A model generated the notes under the pieces. That model was not told the origin of the DNA. It was given only the letters and a program-made list of their open reading frames with translations, and made no database searches. Positions 57,560 through 64,000 of a DNA stretch of 64,000 nt are shown in pieces. Both the position numbers and the translations under genes were made by a program. Each line of letters begins with the position of its first letter. The stretch's first letter is position 1. Source of the stretch: Marivita sp. (GTDB lineage: Bacteria > Pseudomonadota > Alphaproteobacteria > Rhodobacterales > Rhodobacteraceae); assembly GCF_022763305.1 (NCBI RefSeq), contig NZ_JALEGT010000102.1, positions 35,896 through 99,895 of the forward strand. The letters are read 5' to 3'.

Positions 57560-58906
57560 ATGACACACCGCACCATCGACTGCGACGACTTTCTCTCGGA
57601 TCTGGCAAAGCGCACCCCCGGCGAAGACGCGTTCCACCAATCCGTGGCCGAGATCATCCCCGATCTGATCCCGATCGTGAACGAGAACCCGGAGTATCGC
57701 GAATTCGCGCTTCTCGAACGGCTGACCGAGCCGGATCGGATCGTGTCCTTCCGCGTCGACTGGCGGGACGATGACAATGTCGCACATGTCAATCGCGGCT
57801 ATCGCGTACAGTTCAATTCGGCCATTGGACCCTACAAGGGCGGCTTGCGCTTTCATCCGACCGTGAACCAGTCGGTGCTGAAATTCCTGGGCTTCGAACA
57901 GACCTTCAAGAATGCCCTGACCGGCTTGCCGATGGGCGGAGGCAAGGGCGGTGCGGATTTCGATCCTGCGGGACGATCCGCCGCCGAAATCATGCGATTT
58001 TGCCAATCCTTCATGCAGGAATTGCACCGACACATCGGACCCGACATCGACATTCCCGCTGGAGACATCAATGTCGGCGCACGCGAGATCGGGTGGATGT
58101 TCGGAGAGTACCGACGGATCACGAACCAGTTCGCCGGGGTCCTGACCGGCAAGGGCTTGTCCTTCGGCGGGAGCGAAATGCGGACTGAAGCAACCGGATA
58201 CGGCGTTGTGCAGCTCCTCTGCCACATGCTGGCCGAGCGCGACGACAGCATCGACGGCAAGACGATCGTGGTCTCGGGTGCCGGGAATGTCGCGACATTC
58301 GCGGCCGAATTGGCGATGTGCAAGGGTGGCAGGGTTGTCACCTTGTCCGACAGCCGGGGCTTCATCCATGACGCCGCCGGTCTGACGCAGGACAAGATCG
58401 ACTGGGTGCGACAGCACAAATCCAAGCCGGGCGCAAGCCTTGAGGCGTATGCCGACACGTTCGACGCCACCTGGCACGCCGGAAAGACGCCGTGGGACGT
58501 GGCCTGCGACATTGCGCTGCCCTGCGCCACCCAGAACGAACTGGATGCCGATGGGGTCAAAGCTCTGATTGCCAACGGCTGCGCCGCGATTGTCGAAGGA
58601 GCCAACATGCCGACAACCCGCGCTGCGCAGGCGGCCATCCGTGAAGCCGGGCTTCTTTTTGCGCCGGGCAAGGCGGCCAATGCCGGTGGTGTTGCTGTGT
58701 CCGGGCTAGAGATCAGCCAGAACCGCCAGCGCCGCACCCAGTCGCGGGATGACCTGGCCGACGCCCTTCAGGACATCATGCAGACGATCCACGACACCTG
58801 CGCCGAAGCGGGCCGCACCACGTCCGGGATCGACTATGCCAAAGGCGCCAACGTGGCGGGGTTTCGCAAGGTCGCGGATGCGATGTACGCGGCAGGTGTC
58901 GCCTGA
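57560..58906 (+). CDS. gdhA: NADP-specific glutamate dehydrogenase
   Basis: 448 residues, the size of hexameric GDH. Key sequences are GPYKGGLRFHPTVN, LTGLPMGGGKGGADFDP (key piece GGGKGG), IPAGDINVGAREIGWMFG and VVSGAGNVATFAAE. It aminates 2-oxoglutarate, usually in ammonia assimilation. It starts 123 bases after the ThDP enzyme and ends one base short of the convergent lipoprotein gene's stop. It is a different subfamily from the dehydrogenase at 43519. Confidence 0.95.
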   Translation: MTHRTIDCDDFLSDLAKRTPGEDAFHQSVAEIIPDLIPIVNENPEYREFALLERLTEPDRIVSFRVDWRDDDNVAHVNRGYRVQFNSAIGPYKGGLRFHPTVNQSVLKFLGFEQTFKNALTGLPMGGGKGGADFDPAGRSAAEIMRFCQSFMQELHRHIGPDIDIPAGDINVGAREIGWMFGEYRRITNQFAGVLTGKGLSFGGSEMRTEATGYGVVQLLCHMLAERDDSIDGKTIVVSGAGNVATFAAELAMCKGGRVVTLSDSRGFIHDAAGLTQDKIDWVRQHKSKPGASLEAYADTFDATWHAGKTPWDVACDIALPCATQNELDADGVKALIANGCAAIVEGANMPTTRAAQAAIREAGLLFAPGKAANAGGVAVSGLEISQNRQRRTQSRDDLADALQDIMQTIHDTCAEAGRTTSGIDYAKGANVAGFRKVADAMYAAGVA

Positions 58907-58907
58907 G

Positions 58908-59534
58908 CTAGAGCGTGGACCCTACCCAAGCGGCAAAGTCTGCAAAGACCTGATCCGATGCGGCGCTGAACGCGTCGATCACAGCCAGCGTTTCGGTTGT
59001 CGGGGAAAGGGCACTTGCGGTGAAGCGGCGGCTGGCGACGATGCTGGCATCGCGTTCGCGCACAACCCGGACAAGAAGGGTGATCTGCACATTGGCGGTG
59101 TCGGTGCCTGGAACGACATCGGCCTGAAAGTCGATCACCTCGGTCACGAGGGCGAAATCTCCGCTCACGCCCAAGGGCTTGCGCCCGACATAGCGCACAG
59201 CCCCCATGGCCTCGATGGAGCGCAGCATCAGCGTCTGGACCATCACAGGTGTCGGCTCGCTCCAGCGGACCTCGGGCAGATATTGAGCCTGCAGAGCATT
59301 CGGGCGGATCATGATCCGGTCTGTGGCCAAAGCTCCGCTGGTGGTGGGGATTTCCACGATCACGTCGATGGCGCGGGGCCGTGCGGACGTCGCGGCGATA
59401 CTGTCAGGTGCGCGCAGTTCGAACACGTCGAGCGGTGTGGCCGCATCGCTGACCGCCGAAATTGCGGCACATCCCGACAGCAGAGCCATCGCCATCACCG
59501 CAAGGGTTTTGCGCAGGTGGATGCTTGCAATCAT
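58908..59534 (-). CDS. ABC transport auxiliary lipoprotein (PqiC-like)
   Basis: 208 residues with a lipoprotein signal and lipobox LSGC (C22). The mature part has a PqiC/YmbA-type beta-rich domain (IDVIVEIPTTSGALATDRIMI; quoted in part: ALATDRIMIRP). It should be anchored in the outer membrane as the acceptor end of the Mce complex encoded upstream. Its start overlaps the mce gene stop by four bases. Last gene of the mla-type operon. Confidence 0.88.
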   Translation of the reverse strand: MIASIHLRKTLAVMAMALLSGCAAISAVSDAATPLDVFELRAPDSIAATSARPRAIDVIVEIPTTSGALATDRIMIRPNALQAQYLPEVRWSEPTPVMVQTLMLRSIEAMGAVRYVGRKPLGVSGDFALVTEVIDFQADVVPGTDTANVQITLLVRVVRERDASIVASRRFTASALSPTTETLAVIDAFSAASDQVFADFAAWVGSTL

Positions 59535-61270
59535 CGTCTGAACTCCGGCGTTTCGCTGTCGAGGAAGAACCGCGTCGGGTCCCTTTGGATTTGTTCGGTC
59601 AATCGGTCAAGATTTGCAATCAAGGCGCGGCTTTCCTGTGCCAGCCGCGAATAGAGCGGCAGCGCGGTGGTGGTGAAGTCGCGGATCGACGGCGATGCGG
59701 CGCTGGTCAGGTTACGCAGCTCGGCAAAGGTGTCGGAGGCCGCCTGACTCGCGGCGCGCAGATCGGAGGACATGCCGGGGATGTCTTCGGATACCTGCGC
59801 TATGGCGGCATCAAGACTGCCGAGGGACGCCTCAAGACCGCTGATGATGCCGTCCAGATCCTCGTTGATGACCCGATCCGCGCCCGTGAAGGCCCGTTCC
59901 GCCGCACCCAAAGCGCGGTCACCGGTTTCCAGCGCGTCATTTATCGCGGCCAGCGTGGTGTTGGCATTGGCAAAGGACACCCGCGCGTCTTCAAGCGTCA
60001 CGCGCGCCGTTTCCAGCACCGCTTCCGCGGATTGGCTGGACGCGGTCAGGTTGCCGCCGACTTCGGTCGCGACGGTGCGGAAGGTCTCGGCGGTCTGGCG
60101 GATGTCGGCGATGATGTCCGGCAGGTCTTCGTTGGCAACCGTCGCAACCGAGGCGATGGCGCGGTCGGCCTCGGCCACCATCGCGCGGGTCTCGGACAAG
60201 AGCGGCGCGCCTTCGTCACGGATCAGCGTGTCGAGCGTGCCAGCGGTTTCGGTCACGGCCTCGGCTGTGCCATCGAGCCGGGCGATCAGGGCGTCGGTGG
60301 CTTGCAGGGTCGTTTGCGCCTCCTTCAGACGCGCGGTGGCGGTTTCGCCGGTGGTGTTGAGTGTTTCCATCAGAGCACGAGCATCGGCAGAGAGCGTGGT
60401 CAGTTCCGCTTGCAGCGCGGCGGCGGTGGCGCGCAGATCGGCCGTGGTCTGGGTCAGGTCGGTCGCGATGTAGTCTTCAGTGCGAGCGAGGGCGGATTGG
60501 GCGCTGGTCAGAGTGTCGGCTCCGGTCGTCAGGACGCCTTTGCCCTGCTCGGAGAGTTCGCCGATTGAGGTGAGCGTCGCATCGGCAGTTTGCAGCACCT
60601 CGGTCAGATCGCCGGTCAAGGTGTTGAGCGTTTCATTGAAGCGGCTGATCTGTTCGGCGAAGTCGCTGACCGTGGTCGAGATCGACGAGAACCCATCCAG
60701 AGTTTCGGCGAATTCGGCAGAGGCGGTTTCGACATTGGCGATAATGCTGTTGATGCGGTCGCGGTTTTCCGCGCCGAGAAGATCGCCGACGTCGCTGACG
60801 AGTTGCAGCGACTCCTCGAGAAGCCGCGGGGCGTCTTCGGACAGGCTTTGCAGAGTGGAGCGGCCTGCGGTGATTTCCGGGACGGGCTGGTCCTCGGTGG
60901 GTTCAAGCAGCGCCGCATCGGGTGATCCAGGGCCGATACCCACAAAGGATACGCCCGTCACACCTTGCGCTTCGATGGTGGCGATGCTGTCGGTGCGAAC
61001 CGGCGTTTCCGCATCCACCTCGACCCGGACAAGGATCGTGCCGTCCTGATTGGGCGACAGGCGCACATCCACCACCTGCCCCACCGGCAGGCCGCTGAAG
61101 CGCACATCGGACGCGTTGCCCAGCCCGGAGACCGAAGAGAAGCGGATGTCGTAATAGTCGAACTGGCGGTCCAGTTCGACCTGGGCGAACCACAGGAAGA
61201 ACCCAAGGATGCCCAGCAGCCCCGCAAGGGTGAACGCGCCGATCAGGACAAAGTTCGCCTTGGTTTCCAA
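59531..61270 (-). CDS. MlaD/Mce-family lipid-binding protein with long helical C-terminal region
   Basis: 579 residues. A membrane anchor (residues 8-30, FVLIGAFTLAGLLGILGFFLWF) precedes one MCE domain (about 35-125, FSSVSGLGNASDVRFSGLPVGQVVDV; key piece VRFSGLPVGQV). A very long Ala/Thr/Glu-rich heptad-like region (about 150-560) follows, predicted coiled coil. It is far longer than E. coli MlaD (about 180 residues) and resembles tube- or needle-forming Mce proteins that span the periplasm. The start is TTG at 61270, one base after the ATPase stop, with AAAGG upstream; this gives the family's METKANF opening. Confidence 0.87.
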   Translation of the reverse strand: METKANFVLIGAFTLAGLLGILGFFLWFAQVELDRQFDYYDIRFSSVSGLGNASDVRFSGLPVGQVVDVRLSPNQDGTILVRVEVDAETPVRTDSIATIEAQGVTGVSFVGIGPGSPDAALLEPTEDQPVPEITAGRSTLQSLSEDAPRLLEESLQLVSDVGDLLGAENRDRINSIIANVETASAEFAETLDGFSSISTTVSDFAEQISRFNETLNTLTGDLTEVLQTADATLTSIGELSEQGKGVLTTGADTLTSAQSALARTEDYIATDLTQTTADLRATAAALQAELTTLSADARALMETLNTTGETATARLKEAQTTLQATDALIARLDGTAEAVTETAGTLDTLIRDEGAPLLSETRAMVAEADRAIASVATVANEDLPDIIADIRQTAETFRTVATEVGGNLTASSQSAEAVLETARVTLEDARVSFANANTTLAAINDALETGDRALGAAERAFTGADRVINEDLDGIISGLEASLGSLDAAIAQVSEDIPGMSSDLRAASQAASDTFAELRNLTSAASPSIRDFTTTALPLYSRLAQESRALIANLDRLTEQIQRDPTRFFLDSETPEFRR

Positions 61271-61271
61271 G

Positions 61272-62069
61272 TCAGTCGCCTTTCTGTCCGCCTTGGGCCG
61301 GTCCATCGGGCACGGCGGCACGGGCGCGAGGCCCGTGGAAATACTCGTGCACCCAAGGGTGATCCACCTCCAGCATATCCGCCATGCTGCCGGTCACCAG
61401 TACCTTTCGTTCCGCCAGCACCGCGATGCGGTCACAGGTCGCGTGCAGGGTGTCCAGATCATGGGTCACAAGGAACACCGTCAACCCCAGCGAATGGCTG
61501 AGCCCCCGGATCAATTGGTCGAACGCGGCGGCCCCGATGGGATCGAGTCCTGCGGTCGGCTCATCCAGAAACACGATATCCGGGTCCAGCGCCAGCGCAC
61601 GCGCCAGCCCTGCCCGCTTGCGCATGCCGCCGGACAGTTCAGAGGGGTATTTGTCACCGGCGAGATATTGCAGGCCCACCATGGAGATCTTGAGATCGGC
61701 CAGATCGCGGCGGATCTGCGGATCAAGACCGGGGATCGCGCGCATCGGCACTTCGACGTTTTCCCGCACGGTGAGCGACGAAAACAGCGCGCCGTCCTGA
61801 AACATCACGCCCCAGCGGTTTTCCAGCTTTTGCCGCGTGTCCTCGTCAGCATTCAGAACATCGGTGCCCAGCACCTCGACAGACCCGGCGGCGGGTTTCT
61901 GCAGGCCCGCGATGGTGCGGAGGAGCACGGATTTCCCGGTGCCGGACCCACCCACGACGCCAAGGATCTCGCCGCGATAGACGTCGAGGTCCAGATCCTC
62001 GTGCACGACCTGCCGCCCGAACTGGTTGCGGATGCCCCGCAGTTTGATCACCACCTCGCGGTCTGTCAT
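61272..62069 (-). CDS. MlaF-like ABC transporter ATPase
   Basis: 265 residues with Walker A GGSGTGKS, Q-loop GVMFQDGALF, signature LSGGMRKRAGLARAL, Walker B IVFLDEPTAGLDP and switch His in THDLD. GMRKRA and FQDGALFSSLTV are typical of MlaF. It powers phospholipid movement between the two membranes. The start at 62069 overlaps the permease stop by four bases; the longer frame into the permease is a shadow. Confidence 0.93.
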   Translation of the reverse strand: MTDREVVIKLRGIRNQFGRQVVHEDLDLDVYRGEILGVVGGSGTGKSVLLRTIAGLQKPAAGSVEVLGTDVLNADEDTRQKLENRWGVMFQDGALFSSLTVRENVEVPMRAIPGLDPQIRRDLADLKISMVGLQYLAGDKYPSELSGGMRKRAGLARALALDPDIVFLDEPTAGLDPIGAAAFDQLIRGLSHSLGLTVFLVTHDLDTLHATCDRIAVLAERKVLVTGSMADMLEVDHPWVHEYFHGPRARAAVPDGPAQGGQKGD

Positions 62070-63190
62070 ATGCCGATCCTCGCGAAGAAGATGGAGAAGA
62101 CGGCGTCCGCGACGATGACCGCAAAGATCGCGGTGACGACGGCGTTCGATGTCATCCGCCCCAGAGATTCCGCATTGCTTTGCACCTGCATGCCCGCATG
62201 GCAGCCGACAACGCCGATGATCATGGCAAAGACCGGGGCTTTGACCAGACCGACAAAGACATGGCTGACCGCCGTGCCCTCGACCAGCCGCGTCGTGAAC
62301 ATCGCGGGCGAGATGCCGAGGTCGATCCACGCCATCAGCGCGCCCCCGAAGAGCCCGGCGATATTGGCGATGAGCCCAAGGATCGGCAGCATGATCAGCA
62401 GCGCAAGAATGCGGGGCACAAACAGGTTCATGCCGGGATCAAGGCCCAGCGTGCGCATCGCGTCGATTTCCTCGCGCATCTTCATCGACCCGATGGCGGC
62501 AGTGAAGGCCGATGCAGTACGGCCCGCAACGATGATGGCGGTCAGCAGGATGCCCAGTTCCCGCAGGATGGAGATGGCGATCAGGTCGACGACGAACACC
62601 TCGGCTCCGAACTGACGCAACTGCGTTGACCCTTGAAAGGCCAGCACCACTCCGATCAGGAACGCCATCAGCGCCACGATGGGCACGGCCTTGAGCCCCA
62701 CTTCCTCGCAGTGATGCACCAGAGAGGTCAGCTTGAATTCACTGGGGTGACGCACCGCGCGGGCCAGGCGGTGCAGGAAAATGCCCAGATAACCGGTCAG
62801 TGCCCGCACGAACATCACACCGGCAAACACCCTGCGCCCGAAGCGGTCGAGTCGGGCGGTCAGCGATCCATCAACGGGGGGTGGGGATTCCGGGCTTGGC
62901 AGAGCATGTTCAACACTCTCAAGAAGGCTTGCCGCCTCGACGCTGGCGCCAATGATCTCGATATCCTTGGCGCCGGGCTTCTGCCGCAGCATCAAGAGTG
63001 CCCATGCCCCGGCCGTATCAAGGCGTGTGACTGAAGAGAGGTCGATCCGTTTCAGGGCACTGATCTCGATGTCCCGAAGATGGTCGTGCAAAGCGGTCAC
63101 GGTCCGGATCGTCACGCGGCCCGACAGGTGGAGCGTGCCCGAGCCATCGACGGGCGGGACTGAGAAAGGCACATCGTCAGCTCTGGTCAT
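62066..63190 (-). CDS. MlaE-like permease with N-terminal STAS domain
   Basis: 374 residues. An N-terminal STAS domain (about residues 15-95, RIDLSSVTRLDTAGAWALL) is fused to the MlaE permease, with about five membrane helices and the loop REEIDAMRTLGLDP that contacts the ATPase. In E. coli the STAS protein is separate (MlaB); fusion is common in alphaproteobacteria. First gene of mlaE-mlaF-mce-lipoprotein, all overlapping or one base apart. Confidence 0.93.
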   Translation of the reverse strand: MTRADDVPFSVPPVDGSGTLHLSGRVTIRTVTALHDHLRDIEISALKRIDLSSVTRLDTAGAWALLMLRQKPGAKDIEIIGASVEAASLLESVEHALPSPESPPPVDGSLTARLDRFGRRVFAGVMFVRALTGYLGIFLHRLARAVRHPSEFKLTSLVHHCEEVGLKAVPIVALMAFLIGVVLAFQGSTQLRQFGAEVFVVDLIAISILRELGILLTAIIVAGRTASAFTAAIGSMKMREEIDAMRTLGLDPGMNLFVPRILALLIMLPILGLIANIAGLFGGALMAWIDLGISPAMFTTRLVEGTAVSHVFVGLVKAPVFAMIIGVVGCHAGMQVQSNAESLGRMTSNAVVTAIFAVIVADAVFSIFFARIGI

Positions 63191-63364
63191 AGCACCAAGC
63201 TATCCGGTCCCTGACGGCTGCGGAAGCGGGGATCGGATGCGGCCAACCGCCCCTGCCGGGCTGCCAACCAGCCACAACGCGCGGATTTTTGCCGCAGGCT
63301 GCACCTGCAGAAAAAGACAAAATTTCCTTTTCCGTCAAATGCCGCAGCTGCGAAGCATGCGCTT

Positions 63365-63380
63365 CGGTATACCGTGGTAT
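63365..63380. promoter_or_regulatory. Palindromic candidate operator
   Basis: CGGTATACCG followed by TGGTAT forms overlapping dyads (GGTATACC; ATACC-GT-GGTAT), similar in style to GntR/FadR-type sites. It lies in an AT-rich stretch of the 269-base spacer between the mla operon and the dehydratase gene. Confidence 0.35.
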
Positions 63381-63459
63381 TCCCTTAACTATTTAAAATC
63401 ATTTGATTTTTTTGAGCTCAACGGCAAGTCTAATGCATATTCCTGTGGGGAGGACGATC

Positions 63460-63927
63460 ATGGATATGCTCAATCTCGATGCCTGGACCGGCCGCGTGAC
63501 CCGTGATGCGGGATGCGTCACACCCGAACTGGCGCGGCAGCTTCATGCCACGGTCGGTCTGGGAAAAGCGCCCCAGCATGGCGATGCACTTCCCCCGCTC
63601 TGGCACTGGTGCGCCTTCCCCTTGTCCACCCCGAACGACAAGCTGGGCCGCGACGGGCACCCGCGTGAAACCGATCTTCTGCCCCCCGTCCGTCTGGACC
63701 GGCGCATGTGGGCCGGGGGTGCGCTGAAATTCTACGGCCCCGCCCTGCGCGTCGGCGATCCACTCGAGCGCCGCTCATCCATCCGGTCAGTGACCGAGAA
63801 AGACGGCTCAAGTGGGCCGATGGTGTTCGTGACCGTCGATCACGCGATCTACGGCCCGTCCGGTCTGGCCATCGAAGAACGGCAGGACATCGTCTATCTG
63901 GAAAGAGTTATGCCCGAAAGTTGGTGA
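63460..63927 (+). CDS. FAS1-like (hotdog) dehydratase N-terminal domain, probably truncated
   Basis: 155 residues matching the N-terminal hotdog half of the mesaconyl-CoA hydratase/HTD2-like dehydratases: PPLWHWCAFPLSTPNDKLGRDGHP (key pieces LWHWCAF; LGRDGHP), LPPVRLDRRMWAGGAL, EERQDIVYLE. Family members are about 280 residues with a second hotdog domain, but this frame ends soon after EERQDIVY. The start at 63460 follows GGGGAGGA. The stop and last residues may come from an insertion or frameshift just before the window end. Confidence 0.7.
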   Translation: MDMLNLDAWTGRVTRDAGCVTPELARQLHATVGLGKAPQHGDALPPLWHWCAFPLSTPNDKLGRDGHPRETDLLPPVRLDRRMWAGGALKFYGPALRVGDPLERRSSIRSVTEKDGSSGPMVFVTVDHAIYGPSGLAIEERQDIVYLERVMPESW

Positions 63928-64000
63928 TGGGCTGAAGTAGGCGGCATATCATGGCGGTGTTCAAGACGCCGTCGTTCTCAGAGAGAAAGGATATGCCACC
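63928..64000. other. Possible mobile-element edge or new gene start at window end
   Basis: The last 73 bases hold an imperfect 11-bp inverted repeat (GGCGGCATATC at 63941-63951 and GATATGCCACC at 63990-64000, one mismatch) and a strong AGAGAAAGGA ribosome-binding element at the very end, as if a gene starts at or just past base 64000. Next to the truncated dehydratase this suggests an insertion sequence, but no transposase is visible. Confidence 0.3.

Overview
The window reads as chromosomal DNA of an alphaproteobacterium, most probably a Rhodobacterales/Roseobacter-group species. The GC content is high and the genes are compact, with many ATGA/TAATG overlaps. Several gene neighbourhoods fit that group: nrdR-ribD, dnaG-rpoD-hlyU, gcvT-gcvH-gcvP behind a tandem glycine riboswitch, an Mla/Mce lipid transporter with a PqiC-like lipoprotein, and KpsC/KpsS capsule enzymes. 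This placement is inferred from protein content only; there is no rRNA gene. I see no CRISPR array, complete prophage or complete IS element.

Layout. 1-4.7 kb: the end of a YbbA/YbbP-type ABC system, an inositol-monophosphatase-family enzyme and an NAD-binding protein. 4.8-9.6 kb: the glycine cleavage operon on the minus strand with its riboswitch. 9.6-18.5 kb: an Fe-S Rrf2-type regulator beside a perfect FNR-type box, a gamma-glutamylcyclotransferase-like protein, a DUF2254 membrane protein, gltX, an exported metallo-beta-lactamase-fold enzyme, a small zincin, an exported MORN-repeat protein, nadE and a DUF805 protein. 18.5-23.5 kb: hpd with a divergent Lrp/AsnC regulator, a secreted trypsin-like protease, nadK and glyA. 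23.5-29.7 kb: leuA with a leucine leader peptide, a DEXH helicase of the DNA-repair Lhr type, an MFS carrier and ribE. 29.7-36 kb: a capsule block (kpsS, an outer-membrane export lipoprotein, kpsC) lying between ribE and ribD-nrdR. 36-39 kb: yjbQ, a dienelactone hydrolase, an SDR and two very small genes. 38.7-43.5 kb: hlyU-like, rpoD, dnaG. 43.5-48.2 kb: a Glu/Leu-type dehydrogenase and three Tad-pilus pseudopilin-like genes, one with a von Willebrand A domain. 48.2-57.4 kb: a dehydrogenase gene broken by an amber codon, an MsbA-like exporter, tRNA-Gly(UCC), a hydroxypyruvate-isomerase-like protein and a three-gene amino-acid catabolic operon facing a thiamine-diphosphate enzyme. 57.5-64 kb: NADP-type gdhA, the Mla transporter operon and an apparently truncated hotdog dehydratase next to a possible mobile-element edge.

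How the genes connect. GcvTHP and GlyA interconvert glycine, serine and C1 units, and the riboswitch makes cleavage glycine-responsive. NadE and NadK supply NAD and NADP. Two unrelated glutamate/amino-acid dehydrogenases link carbon and nitrogen. KpsS and KpsC build the Kdo linker of a capsule whose inner-membrane exporter must be elsewhere. The most interesting sequence-level signals are the in-frame amber codon in the beta-hydroxyacid dehydrogenase gene, the leuA leader peptide with its hairpin, a hairpin that encloses the ribosome-binding site of a tiny secreted-peptide gene, and the DpaL-like/M24/racemase operon of unknown substrate.
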